A stretch of 42,597 bases of DNA, taken from NCBI GenBank assembly GCA_016937715.1, contig JAFGWA010000088.1, positions 1 through 42,597 on the forward strand, in the 5' to 3' direction. The notes beneath the pieces are model-generated. The model was not told the origin of the DNA, made no database searches, and saw nothing but the letters and a program-made list of their open reading frames with translations. Below, piece after piece: positions 1-7,534 of this stretch (within the stretch, counting starts at the first letter, position 1; every line of letters begins with the position of its first letter). A program made the translations under genes and the position numbers. This DNA is from Candidatus Goldiibacteriota bacterium. Lineage in GTDB: Bacteria; Oederibacteriota; PGYV01.

Positions 1-37
1 GTCCCTCTGTGCATCCGTCCCTCCGGTTGTACAGGGC

Positions 38-126
38 TTGGGTATATTTTTCCAGAACGCGCCGCAAATTGGTGTTCTTGTATGCAAACAAGTTTGAAAT
101 CTTCGCTGTGTTAACGTCATTGGCAG
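38..126 (+). repeat. Dispersed repeat, copy 1 (coding-like)
   Basis: Bases 41-100 align without gaps to 41804-41863 with 13 mismatches in 60 positions. A one-base indel follows and then weaker similarity. Read in one frame both copies give a peptide of the form YF-x-x-TRRKL-x-FL followed by KFEI. Eight of the 13 mismatches fall in third codon positions, as if the element is or once was coding. No transposase is attached. Confidence 0.75.
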
Positions 127-318
127 CCACAGGCTTACGGCACATCCGAATCTGCCGGCGCGGCATTAAACAGCCCCTGCCGCATACATAATCTGCTTAT
201 GCGGCGCATACTGAAAAAACACACCCAACCCCTGTAGTTATTAATCTAATTTCGATTTTCGAATTTTCGATGTTTTATTTTACTTCCGACCCTGCGTCCC
301 TCAGTTTTATTATTAAGG

Positions 319-347
319 TTGAATATACTCATTATATATAATAAAAT
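319..347 (+). promoter_or_regulatory. Putative sigma70 promoter for the amrB operon
   Basis: TTGAAT at 319-324 and TAAAAT at 342-347 are separated by 17 bases. This would start transcription near 354, about 77 bases before the first start codon. It is a motif match only. Confidence 0.45.
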
Positions 348-430
348 AGGGTTACTTGGACGGTTGCGGGAGTTTAGGATTATATTGAGAGGTTTTGAAA
401 ACTGCAAACCGTATTTGTTGGGGGATGTAA

Positions 431-1231
431 ATGCTTAGGGAACCTGTTGTTGCCGGAACGTTTTATGAAAAAACAAAAGAAGGCCTGCTTAAACAAATAT
501 TGGAATTAAAAAAAGACGCGCCCGCGGAAAAGGTGCTTGCCAAAGGTATTATGGTGCCTCATGCCGGATATATGTATTCCGGGAAAGTGGCTGCGGAAAC
601 ATTTAATTCCGTTGAAATTCCGGATACAGTGATAATACTGGGGCCGAATCATACAGGAGTCGGCGTGCCTGTATCAATTTATGGCGAAGGTGCGTGGAAA
701 ACTCCGCTTGGTGAGATGCAGATAGACAAAAGCCTTGCTGCTGACATTATGAAAAAGGCCGGTATCACGCATCAGGACAGGACTGCGCATGCAAGGGAGC
801 ATTCCATAGAAGTCATGCTTCCTTTTCTGCAGCAGATAAACAGTAACATTAAATTTGTACCTATATGCCTGGCGGAACCTTCAAGGGATGAACTTAAACT
901 TTTGGGTAAAGCGCTGGCAAGCGTACTGGATGACAGCCAGGCTTTAATAGTGGCTTCTTCCGACCTTACGCATTACGAGCCCGCTGATGTGGTTAAAGAA
1001 AAAGATAAAAAAGTTATTGACCGGATATTAAAACTTGACCCTGACGGTATGCTTGACGCTGTGGAAAAATATGATATTTCCATGTGCGGCTGGATGCCGG
1101 TTTATGTCATGCTTCTGGCATGCAAAGAGCTTGGCGCGGCAGAGGCAAAACTTGTAAGATACATGACTTCCGGAGATGTAACCGGTGAGACGGAACAGGT
1201 GGTAGGGTATGGAGGAGTAATTATTATATGA
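431..1231 (+). CDS. amrB: AmmeMemoRadiSam system protein B (Memo-like)
   Basis: This 266-residue protein belongs to the Memo family, related to class III extradiol dioxygenases. The family hallmarks are present: an early PVVAGTFY segment, PHAGYMYSG with His44, GPNHTG with His74, EHSIEVMLPFL, a SSDLTHY motif and a late CGWMPVY segment carrying the conserved cysteine. The start is supported by a GGGGGA ribosome binding site. The family is often linked to an AMMECR1 protein and a radical-SAM protein, but neither lies in this window. The gene shares an ATGA overlap with the downstream alcohol dehydrogenase, so the two are probably translationally coupled. Family assignment is firm; the biochemical role of bacterial members is not established. 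Confidence 0.9.
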   Translation: MLREPVVAGTFYEKTKEGLLKQILELKKDAPAEKVLAKGIMVPHAGYMYSGKVAAETFNSVEIPDTVIILGPNHTGVGVPVSIYGEGAWKTPLGEMQIDKSLAADIMKKAGITHQDRTAHAREHSIEVMLPFLQQINSNIKFVPICLAEPSRDELKLLGKALASVLDDSQALIVASSDLTHYEPADVVKEKDKKVIDRILKLDPDGMLDAVEKYDISMCGWMPVYVMLLACKELGAAEAKLVRYMTSGDVTGETEQVVGYGGVIII

Positions 1232-2346
1232 CAGGTTTTAATCTTCTTTTTCCGCCTGTTGTGCGTTTTGGCGAAGGGTCATTATGCCTGCTTGAAAAAG
1301 AGCACATACCGGGCATCAATGGTGTAATTGTGACAGGCGGAAATTCTTCAAAAAAATCCGGCGCTCTTGACAGGGCGGCGGCATATCTTAAAAAAAACGG
1401 TAAAAAAATACATATTTTTGACGGGGTGGAACCTGAAGTTTCTGTTGAAACAGTTGATAAGGCGGCGCGGTTTTGTAAAACCGTAAAAGCGGATTTTATA
1501 ATAGGGCTTGGCGGGGGAAGCGCGCTGGACTGCGCCAAAGCCGCGGCCGGATGCGCTGTGGATAAATACAGTGTTGTTGATTATCTAAAAGAAAAAGTAA
1601 AACTGAAAAATTCACCTTTATTTTTTATTGCTGTTCCCACAACCGCAGGAACAGGTTCTGAATGTACAAAAAATTCTGTGCTAACCTGGACAGAGAAAAA
1701 AATAAAAATAAGCCTTCGGGGTGATATGCTTGTGCCGCGGCTGGTTCTGGCTGACCCGCAGCTTACATATTCCATGCCGCCAGATATCACGGCATGGACG
1801 GGAATGGACGCTTTGACCCATGCTGTTGAATCATATTTTTCCTCCGGCGCCAATGAAGTGACAAAGTCGCTGTCTGTGTCCGCCATAAAAATGATTCAGG
1901 CAAACCTGGTTAAAGCATATAAGAACGGAGATAATAAAGAGGCCAGGCGCGCGATGCTTCTTGGAAGCTTAACCGCCGGTTTTGCCTTTGCAAACGCGGG
2001 GTTAGGCGCTGTGCACGGGCTTGGGCATCCCGTAGGCGCTGTCTGCAAAATGCCGCACGGGCTGGTAAACGCCATAATGCTGTCTTATGTTTTGAAATAT
2101 AATAAAAAGGCTTGTTTAAAAGGGATGAAAGCCCTTGAAAAAGAAGCAGGAAATGACATAATAGAAACAGTTTCCGGGTTAAATAAAAAAATGAACATAC
2201 CGGAAAAAATAAGTGATGTATGCGGCAAAGCCAAAGAACTGTCCGGACTGATTCTTTCAACCACAGCATATTCGGGTTCAATGCAGTATAACCCCGTGAA
2301 AATGGATGCTGAAAAAACAGAAAAACTTTTAAAGAGGGTTTTGTGA
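1228..2346 (+). CDS. Iron-containing alcohol dehydrogenase
   Basis: This 372-residue protein matches group III metal-dependent alcohol dehydrogenases, which are cytosolic NAD(P)-dependent oxidoreductases. The nucleotide-binding GGGSALD motif is near residue 95, followed by PTTAGTGSE. The metal ligands are visible in MDALTHAVE (Asp and His), HGLGHP and MPHGLVNA. Length is close to the usual 380. It overlaps the Memo gene by ATGA and the next gene by GTGA, and its GGAGGAG ribosome binding site lies inside the end of the Memo gene. The natural substrate cannot be read from sequence; the family covers butanol, propanediol, lactaldehyde and other dehydrogenases. Confidence 0.92.
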   Translation: MTGFNLLFPPVVRFGEGSLCLLEKEHIPGINGVIVTGGNSSKKSGALDRAAAYLKKNGKKIHIFDGVEPEVSVETVDKAARFCKTVKADFIIGLGGGSALDCAKAAAGCAVDKYSVVDYLKEKVKLKNSPLFFIAVPTTAGTGSECTKNSVLTWTEKKIKISLRGDMLVPRLVLADPQLTYSMPPDITAWTGMDALTHAVESYFSSGANEVTKSLSVSAIKMIQANLVKAYKNGDNKEARRAMLLGSLTAGFAFANAGLGAVHGLGHPVGAVCKMPHGLVNAIMLSYVLKYNKKACLKGMKALEKEAGNDIIETVSGLNKKMNIPEKISDVCGKAKELSGLILSTTAYSGSMQYNPVKMDAEKTEKLLKRVL

Positions 2347-3689
2347 GCGAAGAAGAAAAAGTATTGTCATTAAAGACTGTAATATTTTTTGTCATCATTA
2401 TCTGTGTTTTTGCGTTGTTCAGGTTTTTCTTTGTATATAACCCCATTGATTCCACGGAAGGGGAACTTGCGTATTTTGGAAAAAATACAGGCGCGGAAAC
2501 AATGTACGCGCAAAATGATACAAAACTTATGCCTTTATCTGCTTATATTTACAGGGCGGCTTTTTCTTTTGCGGGTGAAAATCCGGAAGCCGTAAGAAAA
2601 CTTGGCGTTATTTATTTTTTACTGACAGCGGCGCTTCTGTTTATGGCGGCAAGGACATATTTTGGGAACGTCTTATCATTATTTGCGGTTTTTATGTACG
2701 GTTTATATCAGAACACCCACGCCGGCGGTGGGCTTAACGCGTATCCTTCATATTTTTCTCAGATTTTTCTTCTGTTAGCTTTTCTTTTTGTGGCGGAACT
2801 GGAAGAAGGATTTGAAAATGCCGACTACGCGCTTTCAGGTATTTTTATTGGCGCGGCATTTTTAACAATGGCACAGGCGGTGTTTTTTATTTTTGTGCCT
2901 TTATATTTTCTTCTTAAAAGAGAAAAAAGTAATGCACTAAAACATTTGCTGTTTCTGACAGCCGGTTTTTTCACCGTAATCATTGCAGCATGTATTTATA
3001 TGTTAAAAGAAGGGATGCTGGCGGGTTTTGGAAGGGCTGTTGCAGGGCAATTTTCTTTTTACGGTACTGCTGGAATAGCAGCTGTGCTTCCGGTATATCT
3101 GTTTGGAACGGCCGCATTTGTGATAAGTATTATTATTTTCTTGTTTAAAAAAGGGAAAATAGAAAGTTTTCCTGTTTTAATATCCGGAATCTGCGCTATA
3201 ATCTGCGGCCTGATTGCATCTATAGCCGGGGAAAAGGGGCCGTTTCTTACAGCGGTTCCATTTTTGGCCTTATCGTCAGCGCTGTTACTTCAATGCTTGA
3301 ATTTGGATAAAGATACGGTAAAAAATGGTATTTATATATTTATACTGGCGCTTATAATTATACCTGCGCATTTTTACACCTCCGGAATGAAAACATATAT
3401 AGGTTTGGCAGGAGTAACAGAAGAAAAACAGTATGACTCTTTAAATGCGGCGGAAATAATAAAAACAAGCGGCGCAAAATCGCTTGCAGTAACCGAAGGT
3501 TGCAGGGAAATAATGTTTTTGTCGGGCATAAAGCCTGCCGGAAGAAACTTTTACGACGGTGAAGCTGATATAAAATGCGTGGAACGTATTGATTCAGAAG
3601 AACACAATTTTGAAGGGGATGGCCTTATGGCGGTCACAAAATATTATATGATTTACGGAAGGGGTGTACGGAATGAAAAAAATAAATGA
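2343..3689 (+). CDS. GT-C-like (GT39/ArnT-like) polytopic membrane protein
   Basis: This 448-residue protein has a first membrane helix at about 11-31 followed by a short loop with acidic residues (DSTEGELAYFG), and then about eight to ten more hydrophobic segments. A soluble tail follows from about residue 355. This is the layout of GT-C glycosyltransferases, which use polyprenyl-phosphate sugars at the outer face of the inner membrane. The acidic first-loop motif resembles the catalytic loop of the PMT/ArnT group, but the match is partial. The GTG start overlaps the preceding stop and has an AGAGGG site just upstream. The sugar and acceptor are unknown. A polyprenol-phosphate-mannose synthase is encoded at 37649. 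Confidence 0.6.
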   Translation: MSEEEKVLSLKTVIFFVIIICVFALFRFFFVYNPIDSTEGELAYFGKNTGAETMYAQNDTKLMPLSAYIYRAAFSFAGENPEAVRKLGVIYFLLTAALLFMAARTYFGNVLSLFAVFMYGLYQNTHAGGGLNAYPSYFSQIFLLLAFLFVAELEEGFENADYALSGIFIGAAFLTMAQAVFFIFVPLYFLLKREKSNALKHLLFLTAGFFTVIIAACIYMLKEGMLAGFGRAVAGQFSFYGTAGIAAVLPVYLFGTAAFVISIIIFLFKKGKIESFPVLISGICAIICGLIASIAGEKGPFLTAVPFLALSSALLLQCLNLDKDTVKNGIYIFILALIIIPAHFYTSGMKTYIGLAGVTEEKQYDSLNAAEIIKTSGAKSLAVTEGCREIMFLSGIKPAGRNFYDGEADIKCVERIDSEEHNFEGDGLMAVTKYYMIYGRGVRNEKNK

Positions 3690-3990
3690 AAATGAAGTAC
3701 CCGCGAAGTTTGGCGCGTGGGGTTCACGGTATCTTTTTAATGAGCCTGATTTTTCCGCGGGAAGCGCTGAATTAATACCCGGTAAAGAAATAGCGGAACA
3801 CATGCATAATGACGAAAAAGAGTTTTTCTATTTTATAAAAGGAACTCCGCTTTTTAAAGCGTGTGGAAAAGAATACAGGGTGTCCGAAGGCGACGCTTTT
3901 CTTGTGGAAGCGGGAGAATCGCACGCTTTAATAAACGACACAAACGGCGTGATAAAAATAAACTTTGTTAAAATGAAAATCGGAAAATAA
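3673..3990 (+). CDS. Small cupin-domain protein
   Basis: This 105-residue single-domain cupin has the two conserved motifs: a HMHNDEKEFFYFIKG segment with the His-x-His and Glu metal ligands, and a later GDAFLVEAGESHAL segment with the third His. The ATG at 3673 is preferred over a GTG at 3664 because GGAAGGGG lies eight bases upstream of it. The gene overlaps the end of the membrane protein by 17 bases, so it is probably the last gene of the Memo operon. Small cupins can be metal-dependent isomerases, dioxygenases or sugar-binding proteins; nothing here decides between these. Confidence 0.85.
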   Translation: MKKINENEVPAKFGAWGSRYLFNEPDFSAGSAELIPGKEIAEHMHNDEKEFFYFIKGTPLFKACGKEYRVSEGDAFLVEAGESHALINDTNGVIKINFVKMKIGK

Positions 3991-4045
3991 AACTGCTGAA
4001 AACCCTCTGGTTCAAAGCGTTATATTAATAATTTATGGAGGCGAT

Positions 4046-5872
4046 ATGCCTGAACAGCGACAGAAAAAACTTGTAGATATTTTAAAGTACTCTTTATTAT
4101 TCTTTTTCGCCCTTGTTGTGTTTTTCTGCGCCGCAGCGCCTGATAATTCAAATGATTACTTTGATAAAGCTTCAAAAGGCAGGCAGATTGTAAGGTCAAT
4201 GGAGCTGCCCGACAGCTATGATTTTTCATATACGGGACAGCAGATGGTAAAACCGGAGACCTGGTTATCTGATGTATTATTTTATGGCTTATCCTATGTG
4301 ACAGGTATAAAGTTCATGTTTGTCCCTGTTTTTCTTGTATATGCCCTTATATTTTTAATACTTTTTGCCACTGTTTTCAGAAGGCAGCAGAAAAAATATA
4401 TAAGCATTGTTATGCCCATGTGCCTTTTTGGAGCTTTTCTGCTTATGCCAAAACTTAATTCATCCGGGGCTGTGGCCGGAATACTTTTTACCGCATACTT
4501 TATTTATGTTATGGAACTAAGGCCTATCCCAAGAAAATTGTGGTTTTATGTCTCGCTTCCGGCGGCTGCTGTTTTGTGGGCAAATACATCCACCACCGCC
4601 CTGCTGGCGCCCGTAATAATGGTAATTTACGGCGGTTATTTTATTCTTCAGATGAAAGAAAACACGGAAAAAAAATACCTTTATAATATTTACATATACC
4701 TGTTTTCACTGTGTACCGTTTCCGCGGCAATACTGCTGTCGCCCATGGATATAAACAGCCATGTCAGCTTTGCCAAAAATCTTTTTTCAGGCGGGTTTCA
4801 CAGGGGTTTTGAATATTCCGGCGCCAATATTTTATATTTTATCCTTTTCTATCTGTTTATCGCAATGGCAGCGGCGCTTGTAATTTTTGATACAAGGGAA
4901 AATTCAGATTCCGGAAGAAATTCCGAATTTATGAAAGACGTGGTGCTTGTAATTTTATTTCTTGGTATGGCTGTTATAAACGCTGAATTTATTCCGTACC
5001 TGCTTGCGGTTTTAATACCCATAGGCGCGTATTACCTGTATCTGGCTTTCAGATGGGAAATAGTTATGCCCAAACAGTGGACAGAAAGCAGTCTTATCCG
5101 GGTTAAACTTCCTGTGTACGGGCTTATGCTGTTTTTTACTTTGTTTGTGCTTATGTCTTATTCCACAAACGCTGCAAAAGAAGCGTATTATCCCCGTGCC
5201 GCTTCAAAATATATAGCCGCAGAAGGGGTGCCTGCCAATCTTTTTAATGACCCTGCCTGGGGAAATTTTCTTGCCTATAACCTGTACCCGGCTGTCAGGC
5301 CGTTTATCAGTTATGATGAAAAGATATCCGAAGAAGCAAAAGAAATATTATCAGGTAATGATACAATTGATTCCTATATAGAAGGGTACAGCCTTAATTC
5401 GTTTTTAATAAGAAAGGATTCCAAAGAACTTTCGTCAGCGCTTTATTTAAGGGGGTACAAAGCGGCTTATTTTGATGATGAAGTGATGCTTCTTGTTAAT
5501 CCCTTTAAGACGCGGAAGTATTTAAGATATGTTTTTCCGCACAGCCCGAAAGATATTTATGACAAAAAGAAAGCCGCGCCTGCAATAGCGGAACTTGAGG
5601 CAATGATTGAAGCCAGGCCGTCTGAAGACGCGGTAATAACGCTTTCAAGGATATACGCCGAACAGGGAAGCGACAAGGCAATTGATTTTCTGCAGGATGC
5701 CCTTGAAAGGTACCCTTTTAAGGAAAAGATAAAAAAAGAACTGGGCCTTTTATTTTATAATGACGGTGATTATGAAAATGCCCTTGAAACATGGGGTTTT
5801 TCCGCGTGGAATGACAAAGAAATATATATAAAGGCGCGCGACGCCAGAAAAATGATGAAAAGGGCGGAGTAG
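4046..5872 (+). CDS. Polytopic membrane protein with C-terminal TPR
   Basis: This 608-residue protein has a first membrane helix at about 10-28, an extended loop (about 30-85) with the pattern seen in GT-C-like proteins (SYTGQQMVKPETWLSD), and about ten further hydrophobic segments to about residue 375. A soluble region follows whose last 100 residues look like two or three TPR units. The fold suggests a GT-C-like enzyme or a related membrane protein with a periplasmic TPR tail, but I do not recognise a specific family. A GGAGGCGAT ribosome binding site supports the start. The next gene begins 10 bases after the stop. Function is unassigned. Confidence 0.55.
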   Translation: MPEQRQKKLVDILKYSLLFFFALVVFFCAAAPDNSNDYFDKASKGRQIVRSMELPDSYDFSYTGQQMVKPETWLSDVLFYGLSYVTGIKFMFVPVFLVYALIFLILFATVFRRQQKKYISIVMPMCLFGAFLLMPKLNSSGAVAGILFTAYFIYVMELRPIPRKLWFYVSLPAAAVLWANTSTTALLAPVIMVIYGGYFILQMKENTEKKYLYNIYIYLFSLCTVSAAILLSPMDINSHVSFAKNLFSGGFHRGFEYSGANILYFILFYLFIAMAAALVIFDTRENSDSGRNSEFMKDVVLVILFLGMAVINAEFIPYLLAVLIPIGAYYLYLAFRWEIVMPKQWTESSLIRVKLPVYGLMLFFTLFVLMSYSTNAAKEAYYPRAASKYIAAEGVPANLFNDPAWGNFLAYNLYPAVRPFISYDEKISEEAKEILSGNDTIDSYIEGYSLNSFLIRKDSKELSSALYLRGYKAAYFDDEVMLLVNPFKTRKYLRYVFPHSPKDIYDKKKAAPAIAELEAMIEARPSEDAVITLSRIYAEQGSDKAIDFLQDALERYPFKEKIKKELGLLFYNDGDYENALETWGFSAWNDKEIYIKARDARKMMKRAE

Positions 5873-5881
5873 GCTGCCTTT

Positions 5882-6241
5882 ATGATTACTGATACCAAAT
5901 TAAAAATTCTTTCCGATAAAATAACCGCGCTTGGAATAAAAGAGAGCGATATATTTGAAAAATTCATGACATCCGGAAATAAAGGCGGCCAGAAAGCGAA
6001 TAAAAGCTGTAACGCGGTTTATCTTAAACATTTACCCACCGGCCTGGAAGTTAAATGTAAAGAGACCAGGCACAGGGAGATTAACCGTTTTCTTGCCAAA
6101 AGGCTGTTAGTTGATAAAATAGAAGAACTGCAGACCGGCCGCAGCACAAGGACGGACAGGGCGGACAAAATCAGAAAAACCAAAGATAGAAAGAGAAGAA
6201 AATCAGCATCCAATAATCTTAAAACGCCGCCATTGACTTAA
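5882..6241 (+). CDS. Release-factor-like GGQ protein (ribosome rescue candidate)
   Basis: This 119-residue protein consists of the peptidyl-tRNA hydrolysis domain of class I release factors. The segment SGNKGGQKANK places the GGQ catalytic motif at residues 35-37, and a typical LPTGLEVKCKETRHRE stretch follows. The tail from about 85 is rich in Lys and Arg (KDRKRRK), as in ArfB/YaeJ-type factors that bind the empty mRNA channel of stalled ribosomes. Codon-recognition domains are absent, so it is not a normal RF1 or RF2. The likely role is release of peptides from stalled ribosomes. The membrane-protein gene ends 10 bases upstream. The promoter for the next gene overlaps its 3' end. Confidence 0.82.
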   Translation: MITDTKLKILSDKITALGIKESDIFEKFMTSGNKGGQKANKSCNAVYLKHLPTGLEVKCKETRHREINRFLAKRLLVDKIEELQTGRSTRTDRADKIRKTKDRKRRKSASNNLKTPPLT

Positions 6242-6261
6242 TTACAAGCAACCTTTATAAT
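6233..6261 (+). promoter_or_regulatory. Strong putative sigma70 promoter for the TolC-RND operon
   Basis: TTGACT at 6233-6238 and TATAAT at 6256-6261 are 17 bases apart, an 11 of 12 match to consensus. The -35 box lies inside the last codons of the release-factor-like gene. Predicted transcription start is near 6268, about 43 bases before the TolC-family start codon. Confidence 0.65.
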
Positions 6262-6310
6262 TTCATGTGCGTCAAACTTTATAATTAAATAAAAAAGGAA
6301 AGGGTATTTG

Positions 6311-7534
6311 ATGAAAAAAGTGTGTTTTTTTATATTGTTGACGGTATTTTCCTATGTTTCAGCAGGCGCGGACTGCCTTCCGGTGATAGATAAAATAATT
6401 AAAAACAGCCCTGCCGTAAAAAAAGCCGATGAAAATTTAAACAGGCAGAAAATGTTATCATTGGCATCTTTAGGTGAAATGCTTCCAAATATATCATTAA
6501 GACATAACCGTTATTTTCTTGCGGCAGAAAACGGGATTGAAGAGAACGGATGGGACACTTACCTTAACGGCAGAATGGTATTATTTTCGGGGTTATCAAG
6601 AATTAATTATTACCTTGCCGGGACAAGCCTTGAAGCTTCTTTTGAGAAAAACGCGGAGTATTCCGTGATACTTGCGGCAGAAGAGGCGATATCCGTGTAT
6701 TTTGAAGGCGCGTCTTTATCCATGGAAACCGCTGATTACGCGGAATCATACACCCTTATGGAAAAGCGTTTAAAAGAATTAAAAAGAAGGGAAACAATCG
6801 GGAAATCAAGAAAAAGTGAAACAGCATCCGCGGAAGTCAGGTACTATTCTTTAAAAGCCCAGCTTATACAGTATGAAAATAATCTGCAGAAAGTAACGGA
6901 CGAAATAAGCCTTATGGCAGGGGAGGCGCAGGAAGAATTTGTCCTTCCTGAATGTGTTAACGCTGAAATTTTAGATTTTGACATTGATTCGGCCGTCGAA
7001 AATAACCCGTTAATACTGTCACAAAAAGAAAAAGTTAATTACGCGCAGCGTGTTGCATGGGCGCAGGCGGGAAGTTTTCTGCCTGTGGTAAGCGTATCGG
7101 CTTCGCATAAACTGGGTGAAGACAATTACAGATATACAGGCCCTTCGGTTTCGCTTTTTGCGGAATGGAGCCTGTTTGAAGGCGGCGCCAGAATCGCGCA
7201 GACTGCGGCCGCCGCAGCTGCCGCTAAAGCGGCAGAGCAGGATTATGAGGATTCAAAAAGATTCATGAAATTAAAAATAAGCGGACTGTACAATGATTAT
7301 AAAGCGTCCTTAAAAAGGAAAGAAATATTAAAGCTTGCTTATGAAGCCGCGGAAAAAAGCGCCAAGGCGCAGGAAAGCGACTATTATCTGGGCAATGTTT
7401 CAAATCTTGAAGTTCTTCAGTCAATGATGGATGTGACAGATTCAAAGCGCGCGTATGACAGGGAAAGCGCCATGCTGCTTAAATACGCGATGCTTCTTAA
7501 GCTATATACTCCGGAAACCAAGGGGACAAAATGA
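6311..7534 (+). CDS. TolC-family outer membrane efflux protein
   Basis: This 407-residue precursor has a signal peptide ending near residue 20 (YVSAGA then DCLP). It then shows the duplicated long-helix pattern of outer-membrane efflux proteins: a first half starting PVIDKIIKNSPAVKKADENL, and a second half with NNPLILSQKEKV, an aromatic/Gly barrel strand segment (FAEWSLFEGG) and Ala/Lys-rich helices. Length is typical of the family. The ATG at 6311 is preferred to the adjacent TTG at 6308 because GGAAAGGG lies six bases upstream. It overlaps the RND pump gene by ATGA. It should form the outer-membrane exit duct for that pump. Confidence 0.88.
   Translation: MKKVCFFILLTVFSYVSAGADCLPVIDKIIKNSPAVKKADENLNRQKMLSLASLGEMLPNISLRHNRYFLAAENGIEENGWDTYLNGRMVLFSGLSRINYYLAGTSLEASFEKNAEYSVILAAEEAISVYFEGASLSMETADYAESYTLMEKRLKELKRRETIGKSRKSETASAEVRYYSLKAQLIQYENNLQKVTDEISLMAGEAQEEFVLPECVNAEILDFDIDSAVENNPLILSQKEKVNYAQRVAWAQAGSFLPVVSVSASHKLGEDNYRYTGPSVSLFAEWSLFEGGARIAQTAAAAAAAKAAEQDYEDSKRFMKLKISGLYNDYKASLKRKEILKLAYEAAEKSAKAQESDYYLGNVSNLEVLQSMMDVTDSKRAYDRESAMLLKYAMLLKLYTPETKGTK

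Larger units (their letters stand above)
1..430. other. Intergenic region before the first gene
   Basis: No convincing gene is visible. The stretch holds an imperfect hairpin at 4-36, a repeat copy (about 38-126) related to one at the other end of the window, and an inverted repeat of GCCGCATA (179-186) with TATGCGGC (198-205) around an 11-base loop. AT-rich sequence with three near-copies of TTTTCGA follows (about 248-270), then a likely promoter. A GTG-started 60-codon frame at 9-191 coincides with the repeat and has no convincing ribosome binding site, so I treat it as part of the repeat rather than a gene. Confidence 0.6.

Noticed and set aside
1910-2455. A 181-codon minus-strand frame across the alcohol dehydrogenase gene
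   Set aside because: Overlaps conserved dehydrogenase motifs on the other strand; no domain or ribosome binding site.
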